Notes: a model not told the origin generated them from the sequence alone. A DNA stretch of 32,220 bases from Cyanobacteria bacterium QS_8_64_29 (GCA_003022125.1 PXQH01000014.1:24379-56598), one strand, 5' to 3'; shown: positions 1 through 8,825, counted from the first letter of the stretch. Translations and numbers: made by a program.

Positions 1-2
1 TC

Positions 3-80
3 GACGCGAAAGACCGCCCGATTGTTGCCCACCAACAGGGCAGCGACTGCCAGCAGATCGTCGGCCTCGGCGTGCTCTAA
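3..80 (+). CDS. C-terminal end of an unidentified gene (cut by window edge)
   Basis: An open frame runs from the window edge to a TAA at 78-80 and ends ...CQQIVGLGVL. The fragment (25 residues) reads like a normal folded-protein tail, with mixed polar and hydrophobic residues, but is too short to assign to a family. No other frame in these 80 bases looks better. It is on the opposite strand to the tRNA and cobN that follow, so it ends convergently with them. The 110 bases between this stop and the tRNA hold nothing I can identify. Confidence 0.35.
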   Translation, partial: DAKDRPIVAHQQGSDCQQIVGLGVL

Positions 81-192
81 CGCCACAGTCGCTCGCGGCT
101 AAGCTTGCGCACACTGAACCTAAAGTCAGCCTGCGCCGGGCACGCATCCAGGCGAGCACTCAAGTGGAGAGCAACGCAATCGGCTAGCGCTA

Positions 193-276
193 TGCGGATG
201 GCGAGATTCGAACTCGCATGGCACTAAGGCCACACGCCCCTCAAGCGTGCGTGTCTACCAGTTCCACCACATCCGC
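193..276 (-). tRNA. tRNA-Leu (GAG)
   Basis: Read on the - strand, the acceptor GCGGATG pairs with CATCCGC and is followed by discriminator A. The D arm contains GGTAGAC, the T arm has GTTCGAATC, and the anticodon stem CACGC/GCGTG encloses the loop TTGAGGG with anticodon GAG. The long variable arm is that of a class II tRNA, as expected for leucine. CCA is not encoded. It lies 56 bases after the cobN stop on the same strand, with a perfect 8-bp inverted repeat in between. Confidence 0.95.
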
Positions 277-277
277 A

Positions 278-301
278 CGCGATGCCGGTAGCTGCATCGC
301 G
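278..301 (-). terminator. Hairpin between cobN and tRNA-Leu, possible terminator or processing site
   Basis: CGCGATGC (278-285) and GCATCGCG (294-301) are perfect inverted repeats around an 8-base loop. The hairpin sits just downstream of the cobN stop and 1 base from the 5' end of tRNA-Leu on the same strand. There is no T-tract, so intrinsic termination is doubtful. It could instead help form the tRNA 5' end or be incidental in GC-rich DNA. Confidence 0.3.
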
Positions 302-332
302 CTAACAAGCTAGCACACCGCGCCGCCGGGCT

Positions 333-3300
333 TCAGCCCGCCGTTTCGATCACGCCTTCGGCCTGGTTGGCAATGCCGCGCAACCGCTCCAGCGTGGGCT
401 CGTCTGCCGATTCCCACAGCCCGCGCTGGTGCGCCTCCAACAAGCGCTCGGCCATGTCCCGCAGCGCCCAGGGATTGTGAGCCTGGACGAACTGCTGCAC
501 CTGCTCGTCGAACAAGTAGGCCTGGGCGATGCCCTGGTACATGTAGTCCTCGACGCAGTGGGTGGTGGCGTCGTAGGCAAACAGATAGTCCACAGTGGCC
601 GCAAGCTCAAAAGCGCCTTTGTAGCCGTGGCGCATGACCCCCTCAATCCATTTGGGGTTGACGGCGCGGGCCCGATAGACGCGGGCGATCTCCTCGCGCA
701 ACGCCCGCACTTTGGGCTTGGCGGCAATGGCATTATCGCCAAAGTAGGTCTGGGGGGCCTCGCCGCGCACTGTCCGCACTGCCGCCGTTAGCCCGCCCTG
801 GAACTGGTAGTAGTCGTCCGAATCTAGCAGATCGTGCTCGCGGTTGTCCTGGTTGTGCAGCACTACCTGCATTTGGCTCAGGCGCTGCTCGAAGGCCTCA
901 GGCGCCGAGACACCGCGGATCTCGCCTTGGGTGCGGGTGTAGGCGTAGGCGCTCCAGTTGATGTAGGCGCGCGCCAAGTCCGTGTCGCTGCTCCAGTTTT
1001 GGGCCTCGATGAGCCCCTGCAGTCCGGTGCCGTAGGCCCCGGGACGCGAGCCAAAGACGCGGTAGCACGCGCGCTGCCGGGCTTGCTCGGCCGGGAGCCC
1101 CTGTTGCTGCCACTCGGCGCTTTCTTGCTGGGTGCGCGCCGCCAGCGGGTTCCACTCAGCCGGCTCGTCCAAGTCTGCCACGGCCGCCACGGCGCGATCG
1201 AACAGGTCGATCAGGTGCGGGAAGCCATCGCGAAAGAACCCTGAGATGCGCAGCGTCACATCCACCCGCGGGCGCTCCAGTACCGAAAGCGGCCAAATCT
1301 CAAAATCCACCACGCGGCGGGCGCTGCCCTCCCAAACGGGCTGCACCCCCAACAGCGCCAGCGCCTGGGCGATATCGTCGCCGCCGGTGCGCATGGTGGC
1401 AGTGCCCCAAACCGAGAGCGCCAGCGTCTGGGGATGGTCGCCGTTGTCCTGGGCGTAGCGCTCGATGAGCGCCTCGGCGGCCCTGCGGCCCACATCCCAT
1501 GCCGTTTCGGTGGGGATGGCGCGCACGTCCACCGAGTAAAAGTTGCGCCCGGTGGGCAGTACTTCCGGGCGCCCGCGCGTGGGGGCCCCGGCTGCACCGC
1601 TGGGGATGTAGCCGCCGGCTAAGCCGTGCAGCAGGTGCGCCAGCTCCTGCGGGGTCTGGCGCAGGGCCGGCAGCAGGCGATCGCGGATCCAAGCCAGCTC
1701 GCGCTGGGTGGCTTCCCCCGCATGGCTAGCGCTCTCCCCTAACAGCAGCGCTTCAACTTCGCGCGCCGCCTGGCCCTCCAGTACCTCCACCGCGTCGCCA
1801 GCGGTGCGACAAGCACGCAGGGCCTCGCGGACCTGGGCCGGTGCTGCTGGCGCCTCCGGATGGCAGCGCTCGCCCAGCTCGGCGGTCAGCGGATTGAGAT
1901 CCAGCCCCCAATCGCTGGCTAGCGCCCGGGTCAGACCGGCGCGCTCGCGGTCTGGAGTGCGCGTGATCGCCACAATCAGGTCCCGCAGCTGCCGGTGCGG
2001 CGGACACTGCCCCAGCACGTGCAGCCCGTCCCGGATTTGGGCTTCTTTGAGCTCGCAGAGATAGCCGTCCGCGCGCGTGAGAAACTCAGCTAGCGAGAGC
2101 GCATCAAAGTCGTCGATGCCCAAATCGCGGTGCAGCTGCTGCTGGCGCACCAGCTCGCGGATGCGATCGCCGATGGGCTGCAGCCGCGAGGGATCCAGGC
2201 TTTGGGCTTCGTAGTACTCATCAATGAGGGCCTCTAGCTGCTGCAGCGGGCCGTAGAGCTCGGCGCGGGTCATGGGCGGGGTGAGGTGATCCAGGATGGC
2301 GGCTTGGGCGCGCCGCTTGGCCTGGGCGCCCTCGCCAGGGTCGTTGACGATGAACGGATAAAAGTGCGGCAGCGGCCCCAGCGCCACCTCGGGATAGCAC
2401 GCCGCCGAGAGGGCGCAGCCCTTGCCCGGCAGCCACTCCAGGTTGCCGTGCTTGCCCACGTGGACGATGGCCTGGGCGCCAAACTGCTGCCGCAGCCAGG
2501 CATAAAACGCCAGGTAGGCGTGGGTGGGCGGCAAATCGGGCGAGTGGTAGCTCAGGCTGGGGTCGGCGTTGTAGCCACGCGAGGGCTGGATGCCCACAAA
2601 AACGTTGCCCAGCTGCATCCCTGGGATGGGCCAATTGGTGTCCTCGGGCTCGCCCCAGCGATCGCGCACGCCCTGCTGGGCGGCTTCAGGCAGGCTGTGG
2701 AAAAAATCACCGTACTGCGCGGCAGGCAGCTGCTGGCGCGGCGCGCGCAGGGCCTGGCCTTCCGGGTCATTGGTGGGACCGGCCGTCAGCCAGCCCATGA
2801 GTTCGTCGCCGCTGTTGGGCCGCTCGCCCACGCTGTAGCCGCCCTCCGCTAGCGCCTCTAGGATGCCGACGCAGCTGGCGGGGACATCCAGCCCCACCCC
2901 ATTGGCCAGGCGGCCGTCCCGGTTAGGGTAGTTGGCCAGCACTAGCGCAATGCGGCGCTCGGCAGGCGGCGTGCGGATCAGCTCAATCCACTGCGCGGCC
3001 AGATCCGCGACGAACGCCACGCGATCGGGCACCGGCTGGTAGGCCACCACCTCGGTCTCCAGCTGCGGGTGCCAGTGCTGGGCCGCCTTGAACGAGATAG
3101 CCCGCGTCCCCAGGCGCCCATCGATCTCGGGCAGGGCTACGTTCATGGCCACATCCCGCGGTGGCAGGCCCTGGGCGCTGTCTTGCCATTGTTGGTAGGT
3201 GCCGCCGCTCAAAATCGCCTGCAGCACGGGCACATCTAGCTGCTGCCAAAAGCGGGCTCCATCCTCGCTACCAATGCGCGCTAGCGAAAAGCTAGTGGTA

Positions 3301-4076
3301 TTGACAATCAGCCGCACGGGATTGCCCGAGTCCGGGCAAAAGGCATCTTGCAGCGCCGCCTGCACCTCTTCGCTCCCCAGCGAGGCGACAAACACGGGCA
3401 CCGGCTCCAGCTGGCGCTGGCGCAACGCCTGGCATAGAGCATCGATGGGGGCCGTGTTGCCGGCCAGGTAGTGGGCGCGGTAAAAAATAATGCCCACCCG
3501 AAGCTTGCCGGATGCCCGTTCAGTGTCAGCTGTGTAGCGCCCCACCCGCGGCACCGATTGGGGGAGATCTGGCTGGTAGGAACAACCCAGCGCCACATCG
3601 GCCGCCCACTGCAGCGCGCGCGCGCCGTTGGCGACCCCACCCTCGGTGAAGTAGCGCCACAGCCGGTCGGTGGCGGCCAGCGAGACGGTGGAGTGGCTCA
3701 TCAGGTCCGGATCAGGGCGATCGTCGCCCGGCAGCACGAACAGCGCTGCGCCCGTGGTATCCGCGGTGGCCTTGAGCGCTTCCAGCCCGTAGGGCCAGTA
3801 GGCGTGCCCGCCTAGCAACCGCAGGATGATGGCGCTCGCCTGCGACAGGACCGACTCAGCGTAGGCATCAATGCTGAGCTCCTGCTGCAGGTGCAGCAGG
3901 TTAGTGGCGCGCACAGCCGGGCAGTCAGCCGGCAGGTGGGGAAGCGCCGCCGCCAGGGTCTGGATGTCCGTGTCGGCAGCGGTCAAAACGACGATGGGGG
4001 CCGGGGTCTGCTCGATGAAGACCACCCCATCGGCTTCGGGATTCCAGCCGCCGGGGGTAGCAGCAATGCGATGCAT
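333..4076 (-). CDS. cobN: Cobaltochelatase subunit CobN / Mg-chelatase H-family protein
   Basis: This 1247-residue protein belongs to the large metal-binding subunit family of ATP-dependent tetrapyrrole chelatases (CobN, ChlH/BchH). The hallmark HVGKHGNLEWLPGK lies at about residues 537-550 and is followed by the family's PEVALGPLPHFYPFIVNDPGEG segment. The C-terminus has the expected ATTHCVEDYMYQG stretch. The length and the short N-terminus beginning MHRIAATPGGW favour CobN (cobalt insertion into hydrogenobyrinic acid a,c-diamide in B12 synthesis) over the usually longer ChlH. In cyanobacteria CobN is thought to use the ChlI/ChlD ATPase subunits; no cobS, cobT, chlI or chlD lies nearby. The ATG at 4074-4076 gives the family-like N-terminus. 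The 83 bases up to the divergent PRC-barrel gene hold no cobalamin riboswitch. The CobN versus ChlH choice rests on memory of the families, not an alignment. Confidence 0.87.
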   Translation of the reverse strand: MHRIAATPGGWNPEADGVVFIEQTPAPIVVLTAADTDIQTLAAALPHLPADCPAVRATNLLHLQQELSIDAYAESVLSQASAIILRLLGGHAYWPYGLEALKATADTTGAALFVLPGDDRPDPDLMSHSTVSLAATDRLWRYFTEGGVANGARALQWAADVALGCSYQPDLPQSVPRVGRYTADTERASGKLRVGIIFYRAHYLAGNTAPIDALCQALRQRQLEPVPVFVASLGSEEVQAALQDAFCPDSGNPVRLIVNTTSFSLARIGSEDGARFWQQLDVPVLQAILSGGTYQQWQDSAQGLPPRDVAMNVALPEIDGRLGTRAISFKAAQHWHPQLETEVVAYQPVPDRVAFVADLAAQWIELIRTPPAERRIALVLANYPNRDGRLANGVGLDVPASCVGILEALAEGGYSVGERPNSGDELMGWLTAGPTNDPEGQALRAPRQQLPAAQYGDFFHSLPEAAQQGVRDRWGEPEDTNWPIPGMQLGNVFVGIQPSRGYNADPSLSYHSPDLPPTHAYLAFYAWLRQQFGAQAIVHVGKHGNLEWLPGKGCALSAACYPEVALGPLPHFYPFIVNDPGEGAQAKRRAQAAILDHLTPPMTRAELYGPLQQLEALIDEYYEAQSLDPSRLQPIGDRIRELVRQQQLHRDLGIDDFDALSLAEFLTRADGYLCELKEAQIRDGLHVLGQCPPHRQLRDLIVAITRTPDRERAGLTRALASDWGLDLNPLTAELGERCHPEAPAAPAQVREALRACRTAGDAVEVLEGQAAREVEALLLGESASHAGEATQRELAWIRDRLLPALRQTPQELAHLLHGLAGGYIPSGAAGAPTRGRPEVLPTGRNFYSVDVRAIPTETAWDVGRRAAEALIERYAQDNGDHPQTLALSVWGTATMRTGGDDIAQALALLGVQPVWEGSARRVVDFEIWPLSVLERPRVDVTLRISGFFRDGFPHLIDLFDRAVAAVADLDEPAEWNPLAARTQQESAEWQQQGLPAEQARQRACYRVFGSRPGAYGTGLQGLIEAQNWSSDTDLARAYINWSAYAYTRTQGEIRGVSAPEAFEQRLSQMQVVLHNQDNREHDLLDSDDYYQFQGGLTAAVRTVRGEAPQTYFGDNAIAAKPKVRALREEIARVYRARAVNPKWIEGVMRHGYKGAFELAATVDYLFAYDATTHCVEDYMYQGIAQAYLFDEQVQQFVQAHNPWALRDMAERLLEAHQRGLWESADEPTLERLRGIANQAEGVIETAG

Positions 4077-4159
4077 GAGGGCAGCAGCCTTGATGGGCGC
4101 TTTTCAGGATAAGGGATGGGTCGCCTACACTTGGAACCAGCCGGCCGCCCGCCATTGCC

Positions 4160-4774
4160 ATGAGCGAATCCACCGAGTTGCTGCGCTACCGCGACGTTCG
4201 CGATCGCCTGGTGCTTGATCGCGACACCACCGAGACCTTGGGCCGCCTCACGCGCCTGGGCATCGACCCGCAAAAGCACCAGATCGAGAGCCTAACCTGC
4301 CGCTCGGGCTGGCTGGGCCGCCGCCGCCAGACGTTTGCCTGGTCGCAGCTAGCCGGCATGGGAGAAGACGGCCTGCAGATCGACCGCTCCCCCGATAAAG
4401 CCGCCGAGCGCTCGCCCGAGCAGCTCTATGGGCTGATTGGCAGCGAGCTCTGGACGGATGCTGGTGATCGGATTGGCTGGCTCACCGATTACTGGTTCCG
4501 CCCGCAGACCGGCGCGATCGCTCGCTACCTGTACGCGGCGCGCAGCTCGCGCGATCACTACCTGCTCGATCCGGTAGGCGTCTCGAGCGCCGGCAACCAG
4601 CGCGTGATCGTGCTGACCAGTGCCATCGAGCGGGCAACGCCCTGGCAGGAGGAAGCCCCTGGCGGACTGGCGCGATTGAGCCGGTTCTGGCAGCGCGCTC
4701 GCACCCGCCCCCAGCAAGAGACGGCATCTGAGGGCAACAGCCCCACCCCTACCTCGCCCGCCGATCTCTCGTAA
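4160..4774 (+). CDS. PRC-barrel domain protein
   Basis: This 204-residue soluble protein has two PRC-barrel-like halves. One spans roughly residues 6-75 (LLRYRDVRDRLVLDRDTTE... to the RQTFAWSQLAGMGEDGLQI strand pattern). The other spans roughly 88-160 (LYGLIGSELWTDAGDRIGWL... with YWFRPQTGAIARYLY). PRC barrels are beta-barrel adaptor domains also found in the photosynthetic reaction centre H subunit and in RimM, and cyanobacterial stand-alone forms have no firm function. The last 40 residues are a Pro/Thr/Ser-rich tail. No signal peptide or membrane helix is visible. It is divergent from cobN (83-base spacer) and 62 bases upstream of the LapA-like gene, possibly in one transcript. The ATG at 4160 is the only good start; no strong ribosome binding site precedes it. 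Confidence 0.8.
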   Translation: MSESTELLRYRDVRDRLVLDRDTTETLGRLTRLGIDPQKHQIESLTCRSGWLGRRRQTFAWSQLAGMGEDGLQIDRSPDKAAERSPEQLYGLIGSELWTDAGDRIGWLTDYWFRPQTGAIARYLYAARSSRDHYLLDPVGVSSAGNQRVIVLTSAIERATPWQEEAPGGLARLSRFWQRARTRPQQETASEGNSPTPTSPADLS

Positions 4775-4836
4775 GGCAGCGAGACGGCATCCTCCAGCGG
4801 CGAAGAGCAACCCCCCCGCTAACCTCGGAGCTTGCC

Positions 4837-5181
4837 ATGCGCGCTTCCTTCATCTTAGGCCTAGCCTTGGCCATCCTGGCCCTCGTACTGGCGTTTCAAA
4901 ATACGGCACCTGCCAGCGTCAACTTGCTGTTTTGGACCGTTGAGGGGCCGCGCTACGTTGCGCTGCTGGTGGCATTCGGCTTGGGCATCGCCACAGTCGG
5001 TCTACTGCTAGGACCGCCGCTGTGGCGGCGATCGCGTCGGTTGCGGCAGCGCAACAAGCAAGTGCACGAGCTCGAGCGCACCCTGGAGCAAAAAGACCAG
5101 ACGCTAGCTCAAAAGAACAAGCGCATCCAGTACCTAGAAGGCAATTGGTCCAGCGGCAGCTCCCCGACCGAGGGGCCTTAA
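4837..5181 (+). CDS. LapA/DUF1049-family small membrane protein
   Basis: This 114-residue protein has two hydrophobic helices (about residues 5-21 and 39-60) linked by QNTAPASVNLLFWTVEGP. That arrangement matches the LapA/DUF1049 family, where QN-x-x-V-x-x-x-F-W between two helices is typical. A basic, heptad-like coiled coil follows (about 66-103; RRSRRLRQRNKQVHELERTLEQKDQ). In Escherichia coli LapA-family proteins act in lipopolysaccharide assembly regulation; the cyanobacterial role is not established. It ends convergently with the next gene, and the two stop codons share the sequence TTAA (5178-5181). Confidence 0.82.
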   Translation: MRASFILGLALAILALVLAFQNTAPASVNLLFWTVEGPRYVALLVAFGLGIATVGLLLGPPLWRRSRRLRQRNKQVHELERTLEQKDQTLAQKNKRIQYLEGNWSSGSSPTEGP

Positions 5182-5999
5182 GAGCGGCGCTCGCGCGCCA
5201 AGACCAGCATGTCCGAGCCAAGGTTGGGGCTGCGCGCCAGCAACCGCCCTTCGGCATCAACTGCGCGTACCCAGCTAAAGTCCAGTGCCTGAGCGCGGCG
5301 CTGTAGCTTGTTGGCAAGCCGATCCTGCCGTTGGGGTTCTAGCTCGTACCAGCGATCGGCAAGAGTAACCGTGACAGTACTGCTAGCCAGGTCGGGGCGA
5401 ATGGCCTGGACTAGGTCCGAAGTTTCGCGCTCGGTTAGCTCGGTGATGCGCTCGCGCACTGCCGCCACAAAGGCCTGCTCGGGCGTTGGTTCGGTCTCGG
5501 GCGGTTCGGCTGCCGCTTGTGCTTGGGCGGGTGCTTCCGGCTGGGGCGGCGGCTGTCCGGGCTCGCCGCGGGCAACGCTCAAGCCCAGCCACACCAAGGC
5601 CACGAACGCGCCCACCAGGATGCCGGTTAGCCCCCAGTCGGGCAGCACTCGATTGAGGGCTGCGGGCAGTCGGTTGCGCACTCGCGCCAGAATGCGCGCC
5701 CAACCAGTTGGGGGTGTCGCTCCTTCATCGCTGGTAGCGGCCGGCGTTGGCTCCGCTTGGGATGAGTTGCTGTCCGATTCGGGCGTTTCGCCTCGGTTGG
5801 GATCGGTCATGGCAAGCGCGGCTGGGTTGGCCTCCGTTGCGGGCTGCTGCTCGCGCGCCAGCCCATTGGCGATCGCGCACAGGGCCCGGCTCACCATCCG
5901 CAGCAGCCCCGCTAGCGCGCGAAGCAGATGGCGCCACAGCAGCGGCTGCCTGCCGGCGGGGGTAGGAGCCGTTTCTTCTGGGGGCGGATGGGCTGGCAC
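5178..5999 (-). CDS. Conserved-looking membrane-anchored protein of unknown function
   Basis: Not recognised. The 273-residue frame has an Arg/Ala-rich amphipathic N-terminus, a Glu/Ser/Pro linker (about 60-98), one clear membrane helix (LTGILVGAFVALVWLGLSVA, about 124-143) and a Pro/Gln/Ala/Glu linker. A folded C-terminal domain of about 100 residues follows (EQAFVAAVRERITELTERETSDLV... LADRWYELEPQRQDRLANKLQRRAQ... LARSPNLGSDMLVLARER). This layout suggests a bitopic protein whose C-terminal domain works away from the membrane by a flexible tether. The listed start is GTG at 5997-5999. ATGs at about 5894 and 5810 are alternatives, and the second would drop the N-terminal amphipathic part. The long + strand frame opposite it is Ser/Arg-rich and judged spurious. 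Confidence 0.7.
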   Translation of the reverse strand: MPAHPPPEETAPTPAGRQPLLWRHLLRALAGLLRMVSRALCAIANGLAREQQPATEANPAALAMTDPNRGETPESDSNSSQAEPTPAATSDEGATPPTGWARILARVRNRLPAALNRVLPDWGLTGILVGAFVALVWLGLSVARGEPGQPPPQPEAPAQAQAAAEPPETEPTPEQAFVAAVRERITELTERETSDLVQAIRPDLASSTVTVTLADRWYELEPQRQDRLANKLQRRAQALDFSWVRAVDAEGRLLARSPNLGSDMLVLARERRS

Positions 6000-6039
6000 G
6001 AGCGCTGGGGCGCTTTCCCACGCCCGCTACGATGGGTCA

Positions 6040-6064
6040 GATAGAGCCTCTACCTGAGGCTATC
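6040..6064. promoter_or_regulatory. Bulged inverted repeat in divergent spacer
   Basis: GATAG-AG-CCTC (6040-6050) can pair with GAGG-CTATC (6056-6064) around the loop TACCT, leaving AG bulged. It lies in the 93-base spacer between the divergent membrane-protein gene (starts at 5999, - strand) and the metallophosphoesterase gene (6093, + strand). It could be an operator or a leader structure for the + strand gene. No family assignment is possible. Confidence 0.25.
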
Positions 6065-6092
6065 ATTTGCCCGCTCGCCAACGTGCAAGGGA

Positions 6093-7010
6093 ATGCCGCT
6101 GACGCGCCGCCAATTGCTGATCCTAGCCGCTGCTACCAGTGCCGGCGGCGTGGCGCTTTGGCGGTATGGCCAGCGGCGAGTACTCGCGCACCGGGCGTTT
6201 CGTGATACCAGCGAGCTAGCCGAACCGTGCGGCGAGCCGCTGCTGCGCTTGGCGGCTCTAGCGGATACCGGCACCGGCGGCAGCGATCAGTATGCGGTGG
6301 CTCGCGCCCTAACCCAGTACCGCCGTCAGGCACCGTTCCCGGTGGCCCTGCTAGCCGGAGACAATATCTACAACAACGGCGACATCGACCGCGTCGAAGA
6401 GACCTTCGAGCGGCCCTACCGGCCGCTGCGCCAGCAGGGCGTGGCGTTCCGCGCCTGCCTGGGCAACCACGACATTCGCACGGCCAACGGCGTGCCTCAG
6501 CTGCACTACCCTGGCTTCAACATGCAGGGGCGCTACTATACCTTTCGCCAAGGGCCGGTCCAAGTCTGGGCGCTCGATACCAACCGCAACGCCAACTGGA
6601 CGGCCCAGCTGGATTGGCTGGAGCGGGAACTGCAACGCTCGAGCGCGCCTTGGAGGGTGGTTTTCGGCCACCATCCCATCTATTCTTCGGGCCACTATGG
6701 GGTTAATCCCGAGCTCGAGACCCGGCTGGCGCCGCTGTTTCGCCGCTATGGGGTGCAGCTCTATTTCAACGGGCACGACCACAACTACGAGCGCACCTAT
6801 CCCATTGGCGGGACGACCTACCTAACCTGCGGAGCCGGCGCCGACGTGCGCTCGGTGGGCCGCTCTCGGTGGACGGCGCACGCCGCCGAGCGGCTCAGCT
6901 TTGCCGCACTCGAGTTCCATGCCGATCACGCGCTCGTTCGCGGCATTGGAACCGATGGGAACGCCTTCGATCACGCAGTCGTGCCCCGCGACGCTACGAT
7001 CACTCGCTAA
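6093..7010 (+). CDS. Exported metallophosphoesterase, purple acid phosphatase-like
   Basis: This 305-residue calcineurin-like phosphoesterase has a DTG metal motif (58-60; similar to the D-x-G of tartrate-resistant acid phosphatases), GDNIYNNG (from 89), GNHD (124-127), GHH (192-194) and GHDHNYER (from 227). It therefore has a full set of residues for a two-metal phosphatase site. The N-terminus LTRRQLLILAAATSAGGVA resembles a twin-arginine signal, which would place the folded enzyme outside the cytoplasmic membrane. The substrate is unknown; phosphate monoester scavenging is a reasonable guess. Its TAA stop shares a base with the ATG of the next gene (TAATG), so translation is probably coupled to the binding lipoprotein downstream. 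Confidence 0.85.
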   Translation: MPLTRRQLLILAAATSAGGVALWRYGQRRVLAHRAFRDTSELAEPCGEPLLRLAALADTGTGGSDQYAVARALTQYRRQAPFPVALLAGDNIYNNGDIDRVEETFERPYRPLRQQGVAFRACLGNHDIRTANGVPQLHYPGFNMQGRYYTFRQGPVQVWALDTNRNANWTAQLDWLERELQRSSAPWRVVFGHHPIYSSGHYGVNPELETRLAPLFRRYGVQLYFNGHDHNYERTYPIGGTTYLTCGAGADVRSVGRSRWTAHAAERLSFAALEFHADHALVRGIGTDGNAFDHAVVPRDATITR

Positions 7011-8806
7011 TGCCAGTCTTGCCGCCAATTGCGTTGCCAGTCACCCGCTTGCGCTCGCTCGGACGCCGCGCGATCGCTGCCCTCGTAGCCCTGGGCGTTG
7101 CGATCGGGCTAGGCGGATGCAACCCGGCCATTTTGGACGGTCGCACCGGCGAGAGCCGGCAATTGGTCAAAGTCATCCTCAGCAACCCCAAAACCTTCAA
7201 CGCCATCCTGTCGAAGGAATCGCCCAATGTCTTTGGCTACACCTACCAAGGGTTGGTCGAAGAAAACCCCATTAAGGGCGAGATTGAGCCGGCGCTGGCC
7301 CAGTCTTGGCAAATCGCCGAGGGCGGGCAGCGCGTCACGTTTGTCCTGCGCGAGGGGCTGAAGTGGTCGGATGGCGAGTCCCTGACCGCGCGCGATGTTG
7401 CCTTTACCTTCAACGACCTCATTTTTAACGAGGCCATCCCTAACAATCTCAAGGACAGCTTCCGCATCGGCCCGGAGGGGCAGTTCCCGCAAGTACGTGC
7501 GCTCGATGAGCGCCGGATTGAATTTCGCTTGCCCGAGCCGTTTGCCCCGCTGCTGCGCAGCTTGGGCGTCCCCATCATGCCCGCTCACGCCCTGCGTGCC
7601 TCGGTGACCCAAACCGACGAGCAGGGCCGGCCGCAGTTTTTATCCAAATGGGGCATCGATACACCGCCGGGCGAGATTGTGGTCAACGGCCCCTACCAAC
7701 TGGCCCGCTACGCCACCAACGAGCGGGTTGTCTTCGAGCGCAACCCGCACTACTGGGAAACTGACGAGCAAGGCAACCCGCTGCCCCGCATCGAGCGCGT
7801 TGTTTGGGCGATTGTGGGCAACCAAAACACGCAGCTGCTGCGCTTTCGCGCTGGCGATCTGGATGCCATGGGGGTCTCGCCCGAGTTCTTTGCACTGCTC
7901 AAGCAACAAGCGGCCGAGAGCGACTACCGCATTTACAACGGCGGCCCTGACTACGGCACGCGCTTTATTTCGTTCAACCTCAACCAGGGCCGGCGCAACG
8001 GTGAACCGTTGATCGATCCGGTCAAATCGGCGTGGTTCAATACACTCAACTTTCGCAAGGCCGTGGCCTACGCCATCGACCGCCAGCAGCTAATAAACAC
8101 CGTCTACCGCGGCCTGGGGGCCAAGCAAAACTCGCCCATCTCGGTTCAGTCGCCCTACTACAACGACAGTGTCAAATCCTACGGTCACGCTCCCGACCGA
8201 GCTCGCACCCTGCTGCGCGAGGCGGGCTTCCAATATGACAGCGAGGGTAAATTGCGCGATGCCGAGGGCAACCGCGTCCGTTTTACGCTCATCACCAACG
8301 CCGGCAACAAAACCCGGGAAGCCATGGCTGCCCAGATCGAGCAAGATTTGGCCCAAATCGGCATGCGGGTTGACCTTAACCCCATCGAGTTCAACGTCCT
8401 GGTCAACAAGCTCAGCAATACCCTGGATTGGGAATGTCACTTGTTGGGCTTTACCGGCGGCAACGAGCCCAATGCCGGCGCCAGCATTTGGTTTACCGAC
8501 GGCCGCTTGCACTCGTTCAACCAAAAACCCCAAGCGGGGCAGCAACCGCTCCAGGGCCGCCAGGTTGCCGATTGGGAAAAGCAAATCGAGCGGCTCTACA
8601 TCCGCGCCGCCCAAACGCTGGATGAAGCCGAGCGCAAGGCGCTCTACGCGCGGGCGCAGCAGATCGTGCAGCAAAAGCTGCCCTACATTTATCTAGTCAA
8701 CCCGCTCGCGATGCACGCCGTGCGCGATCGCGTGCGCGGCATCGATTACTCAGCGCTGGGCGGGCCGTTTTGGAACCTCGAGTACCTGACCCTGAGCCCG
8801 GACTAG
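7010..8806 (+). CDS. ABC transporter substrate-binding lipoprotein, peptide/oligopeptide type (SBP family 5)
   Basis: This 598-residue extracytoplasmic solute-binding protein is of the DppA/OppA/NikA type. The chosen ATG at 7010 overlaps the previous stop and gives a basic N-terminus, a hydrophobic stretch (ALVALGVAIGL) and lipobox LGGC with Cys37 as the lipidation site. An upstream in-frame ATG at 6869 would lie inside the phosphatase gene and spoil the signal. Family features include VTFVLREGLKWSDGESLTARDVAF, NGPYQLARY, LNFRKAVAYAIDR and the C-terminal LPYIYLVNPLAMHAVRDRVRGI. The ligand is inferred as a peptide or similar compound. No ATPase gene adjoins it, but a permease of the matching class is encoded at 10961-12007 on the other strand. 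Transcription probably stops at the hairpin at 8826-8850. Confidence 0.92.
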   Translation: MPVLPPIALPVTRLRSLGRRAIAALVALGVAIGLGGCNPAILDGRTGESRQLVKVILSNPKTFNAILSKESPNVFGYTYQGLVEENPIKGEIEPALAQSWQIAEGGQRVTFVLREGLKWSDGESLTARDVAFTFNDLIFNEAIPNNLKDSFRIGPEGQFPQVRALDERRIEFRLPEPFAPLLRSLGVPIMPAHALRASVTQTDEQGRPQFLSKWGIDTPPGEIVVNGPYQLARYATNERVVFERNPHYWETDEQGNPLPRIERVVWAIVGNQNTQLLRFRAGDLDAMGVSPEFFALLKQQAAESDYRIYNGGPDYGTRFISFNLNQGRRNGEPLIDPVKSAWFNTLNFRKAVAYAIDRQQLINTVYRGLGAKQNSPISVQSPYYNDSVKSYGHAPDRARTLLREAGFQYDSEGKLRDAEGNRVRFTLITNAGNKTREAMAAQIEQDLAQIGMRVDLNPIEFNVLVNKLSNTLDWECHLLGFTGGNEPNAGASIWFTDGRLHSFNQKPQAGQQPLQGRQVADWEKQIERLYIRAAQTLDEAERKALYARAQQIVQQKLPYIYLVNPLAMHAVRDRVRGIDYSALGGPFWNLEYLTLSPD

Positions 8807-8825
8807 GGGGCTGGGGGCCTTGAAA

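Noticed and set aside
4077-4159. Cobalamin riboswitch ahead of cobN
   Set aside because: The spacer is only 83 bases and contains no B12-box-like sequence.
4200-4207. Recurring GCGATCGC as a repeat array
   Set aside because: These are dispersed HIP1 sites, common in cyanobacterial genomes, not regularly spaced and not a CRISPR array.
5308-6057. 249-codon + strand frame opposite the tethered membrane protein
   Set aside because: Ser/Arg-rich composition typical of reverse-frame translation; the - strand frame has a real membrane helix and domain-like C-terminus.
6869-7009. N-terminal extension of the binding lipoprotein from an upstream ATG
   Set aside because: The extension overlaps the phosphatase gene, is Arg-rich and would bury the lipoprotein signal peptide; the ATG at 7010 fits the lipobox.
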